Shown: positions 6,941-11,888 of the stretch, in pieces
How positions within the stretch are numbered: the first letter of the stretch is position 1
Layout: each line of letters starts with the position of its first letter
Assembly (NCBI GenBank): GCA_016234975.1
Contig: JACRND010000025.1
Location: 1 to 11,888 of the forward strand
Reading direction: 5' to 3'
From: Nitrosarchaeum sp.
GTDB lineage: Archaea; Thermoproteota; Nitrososphaeria; Nitrososphaerales; Nitrosopumilaceae
Length of the DNA: 11,888 nt
Made by a program: the position numbers and the translations under genes
Notes under the pieces: generated by a model
The model's database searches: none
The model's input: the letters and a program-made list of their open reading frames with translations, nothing else
What the model was told of the DNA's origin: nothing

Positions 6941-8029
6941 ATGATACCAATTAAAAATATTTTATTTTTAGTCTCAGGTGTATCTAGTTTCATCATATTT
7001 TACATGGGATTGGTAAACTATCTTACTGCAGCAGAATCATCCATGGGAATGATCCTACTAATTTTTGCAACCGCCGTTGCGGCTGGAACATTATTGAGTA
7101 CGGTGTACATCTCCAAAAGCATCACAAAGCCAATTGAAAAGCTTGCTCAAAATATGACCGAATTTTCTAAAACAAACAAGATTACAAACAAAAAACTAAT
7201 CAACACAAACATAAAAGAAATCCATGAATTAAATGAGAATTTTGAAAGTATGGGTCAAAAAGTTGAAAAAACAATAGCGGTGCAAAAAGAATACGTCGAG
7301 AAATTAAAAGAGATCGACAGAAAAAAAGTAGAATTTTCATCAATGGTATCACATGAATTAAAAACTCCACTCGTACCGATCTTAGGATATGTGCAAATGT
7401 TACAAAAACAAGAATTGATGGGGAAATTAAATAAAAAACAACTAGATGCAGTAGATGAAATTTATTCATCTGCATTAAAATTACAAAGACTGGTAGGAGA
7501 TATTTTAACAACACAGAAATTAGATTTAGGAAAACTAGAATTTAATCAAGAAAACATAGACATTATGGAATTATTAAATTCAATAATAAAAGATTTCAGT
7601 CCAATTACCACTCAGAAGAATATTCGTCTAATAAAAGACAACATCGAAAATGGAATAATTTTCAGTGATAAAGACAGAATCAATCAAGTTTTTTCTAATT
7701 TAATTAAAAATGCCATAGATTTTGTAGAATCAGAAAAAGGACAAATAACAATTGGTGCAAAAAATGACAAAGAAGTTGTGAAGTTTTTTGTAAAAGATAA
7801 CGGAGCGGGAATCTCAGAAGACAATCAAAAAGAAATCTTTAAGAAATTTTATCAGATCGATACGTCCACAAGTAGAAAAAGAGACGGCAGTGGCCTAGGT
7901 CTGGCAATTTGTAAAGGAATTATAGAAGGACTGGGGGGAAAGATATGGGTAGAAAGTAAAGAAAATATTGGAACGACATTTTATTTTGAGATTCCAAAAC
8001 ATCCAATCAAAATAAATAGCAATCAATGA
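6941..8029 (+). CDS. Membrane sensor histidine kinase (2 TM, HAMP, HisKA, HATPase_c)
   Basis: This membrane kinase should autophosphorylate on His138 and pass phosphate to a receiver, most likely the one encoded directly upstream. Residues 7-27 and about 35-57 are membrane helices joined by only about seven residues, so there is no extracellular sensor domain. A HAMP-like segment follows (about 57-110), beginning SKSITKPIEKLA. The dimerisation/phospho-acceptor helix holds SSMVSHELKTPL (His138). The ATP-binding domain shows the N box (INQVFSNLIKNAIDF, 248-261), G1 box DNGAG (286-290), F box IFKKFYQ (299-305) and G2 box GSGLGLAI (316-323). All catalytic boxes are intact. It is the last gene of the operon and converges with the acyl-CoA synthetase gene 38 bp away. 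The input signal is unknown; with so short an outer loop it may come through the membrane or a partner protein. Confidence 0.94.
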   Translation: MIPIKNILFLVSGVSSFIIFYMGLVNYLTAAESSMGMILLIFATAVAAGTLLSTVYISKSITKPIEKLAQNMTEFSKTNKITNKKLINTNIKEIHELNENFESMGQKVEKTIAVQKEYVEKLKEIDRKKVEFSSMVSHELKTPLVPILGYVQMLQKQELMGKLNKKQLDAVDEIYSSALKLQRLVGDILTTQKLDLGKLEFNQENIDIMELLNSIIKDFSPITTQKNIRLIKDNIENGIIFSDKDRINQVFSNLIKNAIDFVESEKGQITIGAKNDKEVVKFFVKDNGAGISEDNQKEIFKKFYQIDTSTSRKRDGSGLGLAICKGIIEGLGGKIWVESKENIGTTFYFEIPKHPIKINSNQ

Positions 8030-8059
8030 AAATTAATCTCAGTCAATCAGTAAATCCAC

Positions 8060-8065
8060 AAAAAA
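8060..8065 (-). terminator. Possible U-tract terminator after the acyl-CoA synthetase gene
   Basis: Six A on the + strand give TTTTTT on the - strand, two bases after the synthetase stop and inside the 38-bp convergent gap (8030-8067). Position and composition suit a simple archaeal T-run terminator for the gatA-gatB-synthetase transcript. No stem was found. Confidence 0.35.
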
Positions 8066-8067
8066 GT

Positions 8068-10188
8068 TCATTGTAATTTCGAAATTTCATTTAATATGAG
8101 GGGGTTCTCAAGGGAGGATAAATCTCCGAGTGGACTTCCCAATAATTTTGCTTTTAACAAACGGCGCATGATTTTTCCAGTTCTAGTCTTTGGAAGATCA
8201 GATATTTGATATACCAGTTTTGGACGAGCAATCTTACCGATTTTCTCAGCAACATAATTAGATAGTTCAGTCTCCAATCCTGTTTCAGATTTATTTTTAG
8301 TTACAAAAAAAATAACAATTGCTTCACCAGTAATTTCATCAGGAATTGCAATAGATGCGGCATCTGAAATTTTATTGTGTGAAATTACAACATGTTCAAT
8401 TTCTGCAGTACTCATTCGATGACCCGAGACATTAATGACATCATCAGTTCTTCCCTTCATATACCACAGCCCATCAATATCAACAAAAACATAATCTCCA
8501 TGAAACCAAATATTTTCAAAGCGTGACCAATATGTTTGAAGATAACGTTTATCATCATTTAACAATCCTTTAGTCATTGCAGGCCAGGGAGATTTTATTA
8601 CAAGATAGCCGTTTTTTTGAAGAACAGTTTTTCCATGATCATCAAAAACATCCAAATTCATTCCAGGGCAAGGGATTCCAACAGTTGACGGCTTTAGTTT
8701 CATTCCTGGAAAAACAGATAGCATTGCACCGCCTATTTCAGTTCCTCCAGACAAATTCATGATGGGGATTTTTTTATTACCAACTTTTTCAAATAACCAC
8801 CACCACGAATCTTCATCTAATGGTTCACCTGTAGTGGGTATGTTTTTGATTTTTTCAAATGTATGTAGTTTTAACGGTTCAACATTATTTTTTTTAAATA
8901 ATCTTACAGCAGTTGGAGATATTCCAAAAATTGTTGCATTGTTATCAAATAACATATTCCAAACTCTATCAAAATTTGGATAATCCAATGCACCATCATA
9001 AATCACCGCACATGCACCTCTAATCAAAAGACCATAAACATTCCAAACCAATCCTGTAATCCATCCGATATCTGCAGGCCATAAAATAATGTCATTTTCA
9101 GTCATGTCAATTAAAAATCCAGCCTGGTATCCTGCAAAAACAGAAAATCCTCCATGTGTATGAACCACTCCCTTTGGCTTTCCAGTGGTTCCAGAAGTAT
9201 ACAAGATAAATAAAGGATCTTCGGAATTTGTAATTTCAGTAGTACAGATAGAATTTTGTACAGACATTAGATGTTCATAAAAAATAAATTTTTCAGATTC
9301 TTCGTACACATCAGTTCCCTTGTATGGAATTACAATGATTTTTTCTATTTTGGTGTCTTTTGTCGCTGTATAGATAATTTGTTTTTGTGAAATTGATTTT
9401 CCTCTTCTTTGAAATCCATCACATACAAAAAGAATTTTTGCATTACAGTCTCGTAATCTTATTTGTAGAGATTCTGAACTATAACCTGAAAATATGACAG
9501 TTTGAACAGCACCAATTTTTGCAGATGCAAGAATTGCCAAAATAGATTCTTCAATCATTGGAAGATAGATTGCAACTACATCTCCTTTCTTAACTCCTAA
9601 TTGTTTAAGGGCATTTGCAAGTTTGCTGACTTTATAATCTAATTGAGAATATGTTATTTTAGAGGTTGTTCCGTCTTCAGAGACAAAAACATATGCGGTC
9701 TTATCTGGTTTTTCTTTGGCAAATTTTTCAACGGATGATTTATAAATATTGGTTTTACCATCGACAAACCATCTTGACCATGGAATTCCTTTTGATGTGT
9801 CTAAAACTTTTGTATAAGGTTTATCCCAAATTAATCCAATATCTTTACCAATTTCTTGCCAAAACCATTCTAAATTTTGGTTTGCTCTATGAGATAGATC
9901 TTGTAAAGTTGAAATGCCGTATTTTTTCATAAATTTGTATATGTTTGAAGTTTGTACTTGTTCTTCAGTTGGAGTAAATACAAAATCAGACAAGTTATTT
10001 TCAAATTTTTCTATCCACCCGGCTTTTGTGTTCATAGTGTTTTCTTTATAATATTCACGTAAAATTACGCCTATTTGGGCATCTAGTCTGCATCTTGTTG
10101 TCTCGTTCATGCCTGTCTGCAGTAGGGTAGAATCAGAGTTTGCCAGTATTTTAATAAATTCAATGTCTTCTAAAGAAAGATCAGTCAT
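8068..10188 (-). CDS. AMP-forming acyl-CoA synthetase (acetyl-CoA-synthetase-like, widened acyl pocket)
   Basis: This enzyme activates a carboxylic acid with ATP to acyl-AMP and then acyl-CoA in the cytoplasm. The ACAS_N-type segment (about 82-157, with EWFWQEIG and SRWFVDGK) is followed by the ANL-family core. Visible motifs are the P-loop LYTSGTTGKPKG (329-340), TTGEPLDED (452-460), GTEIGG (482-487), HGD (563-565), hinge GRTDDVINVSGHR (579-591) and PKTRTGKIMRR, with catalytic Lys672. Where acetyl-CoA synthetases have DTWWQT, this protein has NLSGGT (478-483), so the Trp that limits the pocket to acetate is Gly481; a larger or branched substrate is inferred. Known thaumarchaeal 3-hydroxypropionyl- and 4-hydroxybutyryl-CoA synthetases are ADP-forming, so this is a different enzyme. 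Residues 1-51 extend beyond the usual family start; Met52 (ATG at 10035) is an alternative. It starts 7 bp after gatB, without a clear SD site. Confidence 0.87.
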   Translation of the reverse strand: MTDLSLEDIEFIKILANSDSTLLQTGMNETTRCRLDAQIGVILREYYKENTMNTKAGWIEKFENNLSDFVFTPTEEQVQTSNIYKFMKKYGISTLQDLSHRANQNLEWFWQEIGKDIGLIWDKPYTKVLDTSKGIPWSRWFVDGKTNIYKSSVEKFAKEKPDKTAYVFVSEDGTTSKITYSQLDYKVSKLANALKQLGVKKGDVVAIYLPMIEESILAILASAKIGAVQTVIFSGYSSESLQIRLRDCNAKILFVCDGFQRRGKSISQKQIIYTATKDTKIEKIIVIPYKGTDVYEESEKFIFYEHLMSVQNSICTTEITNSEDPLFILYTSGTTGKPKGVVHTHGGFSVFAGYQAGFLIDMTENDIILWPADIGWITGLVWNVYGLLIRGACAVIYDGALDYPNFDRVWNMLFDNNATIFGISPTAVRLFKKNNVEPLKLHTFEKIKNIPTTGEPLDEDSWWWLFEKVGNKKIPIMNLSGGTEIGGAMLSVFPGMKLKPSTVGIPCPGMNLDVFDDHGKTVLQKNGYLVIKSPWPAMTKGLLNDDKRYLQTYWSRFENIWFHGDYVFVDIDGLWYMKGRTDDVINVSGHRMSTAEIEHVVISHNKISDAASIAIPDEITGEAIVIFFVTKNKSETGLETELSNYVAEKIGKIARPKLVYQISDLPKTRTGKIMRRLLKAKLLGSPLGDLSSLENPLILNEISKLQ

Positions 10189-10195
10189 AAGATTA

Positions 10196-11596
10196 TCAAA
10201 TGTTCTTTTTTAATAAATCCAAGGTCATTTTGGGATCTGCCTTTCCTTTTGTCTTTTGCATAACTTTTCCTACAAGATAGTTGATAGTCTGAGGATTTGA
10301 TTTTGCTTGTTCTACTGCTTGAGGTTCTTCAGAAATTACCGATTCAATAATTTTTGATAATTCAGATTCATCTGAGACATTACCTAGATCAAGTTCACAT
10401 ATTATATCAGATAATTTCTTGCCAGTTTTTACAATTTCATACAATGCATTTTTTGCAGAATTTCTTGTAATCTTGCCTGATTGTATAGAATCAGCTATCT
10501 CTTTTAGGTGAGATGAATTTAATTTTGAAGATTCTCTTTTTTCCCTAGTATCTACCAGTCCCATCAAATCAGTTGTTATGATATTTGCAACTTCTTTGGC
10601 ATTTTCTTTTGTATGTGCATCTTCAAATAAATCAGAATAAAATTTATCCGATGAAAGTACGTCTGCAACCTGTGCAGGAATATTATATTTTGAAACATAG
10701 CGTTGTTTTTTAGAACTAATACTTTCAGGCATTTTTGATTTTAATTTTTCTTTAACCTCATTTCCTATTCTGACCCAAGGAATGTCACCTTCTAGAAAAT
10801 ATCGATAATCCAAATCTTCTTCTTTTGATCTTGATGAAATGGTAATCTTTCTTTTATCATCCCAGTGACGGGTTTCTTGAATAATTGGAATATCTCGTGA
10901 ATGTAGGCTTTGTTGACGTGTGATTTCAAAATGAATTGCTTTTTCTAAATCATGAAATGAGCCAATGTTTTTTATTTCAACTTTGTTTCCACCTTCAATT
11001 GATACGTTGGCATCTGCCCTCATTGCTCCCTCCAATTTAGGATCAGAGACATCAAGGTTTTCCAATAAATCCGATAAAATATTCAGAAACTCCCTTACTT
11101 CTTTTGGATTTTCAAAGTCAGGCTCAGTTACAATCTCAACTAAAGGTGTACCTGCACGATTATAATCGACTAATGTTATTTGGTTTTTTTCAGAACTGCC
11201 CTCATAAATTAGTCTACCAGGGTCTTCTTCTAGTTGAATTCTAGTTATTCGTATCTTCTTTTCTCCAACCATTAGAATTCCAGTACCTCCAACGCTGGTA
11301 TCTCCATAGATGTTTAGCTGGGTAATTTGAAAATTCTTTGGCAAATCAGGATAGAAATAATTTTTTCTAAAAAATGCAATTTTTTCAGGAGTACTGCAAT
11401 TTAGTGCCATTGCAATCATTGTTGCTTTTTCAACAGCTTTTTGATTTAACCTGGGAAGACTGCCAGGTAACCCCATACAAATAGGACAGATGTTAGTATT
11501 TGGTTCAAACTCTCTATAGTTTGCCTTGCATGAGCAAAATAACTTACTTTCTAACTTTGTAAGTTGACTATGAATCTCTAATCCGATTTTTGTCAA
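10196..11596 (-). CDS. gatB: Asp-tRNA(Asn)/Glu-tRNA(Gln) amidotransferase subunit B
   Basis: This is the tRNA-binding and kinase subunit of the GatCAB amidotransferase, which converts misacylated Asp-tRNA(Asn) (and in many organisms Glu-tRNA(Gln)) to the amide form. It starts with KIGLEIHSQL, holding metal-site residues E7 and H9. A four-cysteine zinc site follows (C21, C23, C37, C40; CSC and CPIC). The family signatures YFYPDLPKNFQITQ (80-93), QLEEDPG (121-127) and DYNRAGTPLVEIVTEPD (144-160) are present. The C-terminal Yqey-like tail (about 320-466) ends in YLVGKVMQKTKGKADP. At 466 residues the protein is complete. The start is TTG, overlapping the gatA stop as TTGA, with AGAGGTT upstream; no ATG lies before the conserved KIGLEIH. 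Archaea also have GatDE for glutamine, so the main product here is probably Asn-tRNA(Asn). gatC is not in the window. Confidence 0.96.
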   Translation of the reverse strand: MTKIGLEIHSQLTKLESKLFCSCKANYREFEPNTNICPICMGLPGSLPRLNQKAVEKATMIAMALNCSTPEKIAFFRKNYFYPDLPKNFQITQLNIYGDTSVGGTGILMVGEKKIRITRIQLEEDPGRLIYEGSSEKNQITLVDYNRAGTPLVEIVTEPDFENPKEVREFLNILSDLLENLDVSDPKLEGAMRADANVSIEGGNKVEIKNIGSFHDLEKAIHFEITRQQSLHSRDIPIIQETRHWDDKRKITISSRSKEEDLDYRYFLEGDIPWVRIGNEVKEKLKSKMPESISSKKQRYVSKYNIPAQVADVLSSDKFYSDLFEDAHTKENAKEVANIITTDLMGLVDTREKRESSKLNSSHLKEIADSIQSGKITRNSAKNALYEIVKTGKKLSDIICELDLGNVSDESELSKIIESVISEEPQAVEQAKSNPQTINYLVGKVMQKTKGKADPKMTLDLLKKNI

Positions 11597-11888
11597 ACTG
11601 GAACCTCTGGTAATTTTACAGTTTTTTCTAATGCATATGCTGCTTGTAGTAATAATTTATCATCCATAGAGTTTGCAATAAGTTGTATTCCAATTGGAAG
11701 ACCATTTGATATCGAATATGGAATTGATATTGCAGGCTTTCCAGTAAGATTAGCAGTTACTGTATTGATATCAATAAGAAATAAAGCAACAGGATCGTTG
11801 ATTTTCTCACCAATCTTAAATGGTAAAATTGGAACTGTGGGAGAGATTAACAGATCAAATTTCTTAAATGCTTCATTGATTTGTCTAG
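11593..11888 (-). CDS. gatA: Glutamyl/aspartyl-tRNA amidotransferase subunit A, C-terminal end (cut by window edge)
   Basis: Only the last 97 codons are inside the window; the gene continues beyond 11888. GatA is the amidase-signature glutaminase subunit that releases ammonia for GatB. The visible part reads through FDLLISPTVPILPFKIGEK, an INTVTANLTGKPAISIPYS segment, and SNGLPIGIQLIA, which match the conserved C-terminal part of GatA, then ends in KLPEVPV. The catalytic Ser-Ser-Lys triad would lie upstream, outside the window. The TGA stop (11595-11593) overlaps the gatB TTG, so the two subunits are translationally coupled, as expected for partners in one complex. Confidence 0.93.
   Translation of the reverse strand, partial: RQINEAFKKFDLLISPTVPILPFKIGEKINDPVALFLIDINTVTANLTGKPAISIPYSISNGLPIGIQLIANSMDDKLLLQAAYALEKTVKLPEVPV
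11602..11608 (-). promoter_or_regulatory. Shine-Dalgarno site for the TTG start of gatB
   Basis: On the - strand AGAGGTT lies inside the last gatA codons, 5 bases before the gatB TTG at 11596. It supports this non-ATG start. Confidence 0.5.

Noticed and set aside
8068..10188. Calling the synthetase acetyl-CoA synthetase (acs) by overall similarity
   Set aside because: The acetate-pocket Trp is replaced by Gly, so the gene symbol and substrate would be misleading.

Overview
The window looks like chromosomal DNA from an ammonia-oxidising thaumarchaeon of the Nitrosopumilus/Nitrosarchaeum type. This rests on the AT-rich, tightly packed archaeal gene style, archaeal ATPase/FlaJ-type pilus genes with an A24 preflagellin-type peptidase, a TrmB-family regulator, TATA-box/leaderless spacing, TTG starts and SD motifs related to GGAGGTGA. 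The assignment comes from family recognition, not from a search. No mobile element, CRISPR array, tRNA or rRNA was seen.

Left part (1-5454, + strand): a type IV pilus/archaellum-like assembly locus. It has the C-terminal half of a VirB11/TadA/FlaI-type secretion ATPase (cut by the window edge) and a FlaJ/TadC-type platform protein that starts directly after the ATPase stop. Next comes an 873-residue secreted, membrane-anchored protein built of Ig-like beta domains, then an A24-family prepilin peptidase. The ATPase, platform and peptidase supply energy, membrane scaffold and signal-peptide processing for a class III pilin filament. No pilin gene is visible, and the large Ig-like protein is the natural candidate for a surface or adhesion component.

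Middle part (5553-8029, + strand): a compact signalling operon. A TrmB-family winged-helix regulator overlaps by 4 bp a stand-alone CheY-like receiver, followed after 18 bp by a two-TM, HAMP-containing histidine kinase with almost no extracellular loop. A TATA-like element 28 bp before the TrmB ATG suggests a leaderless transcript.

Right part (11888-8068, - strand): the 3' end of gatA, then gatB (TTG start overlapping the gatA stop), then after 7 bp a 706-residue AMP-forming acyl-CoA synthetase. GatA and GatB make the tRNA-dependent amidotransferase. The synthetase resembles acetyl-CoA synthetase but has glycine where the acetate-pocket tryptophan should be, so a larger acyl substrate is likely. 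It converges with the kinase gene across a 38-bp gap.

Overall this is mostly recognisable core and envelope machinery. The points that deserve follow-up are the Ig-like protein inside the pilus locus, the TrmB/receiver/kinase module, and the pocket and N-terminal extension of the acyl-CoA synthetase.
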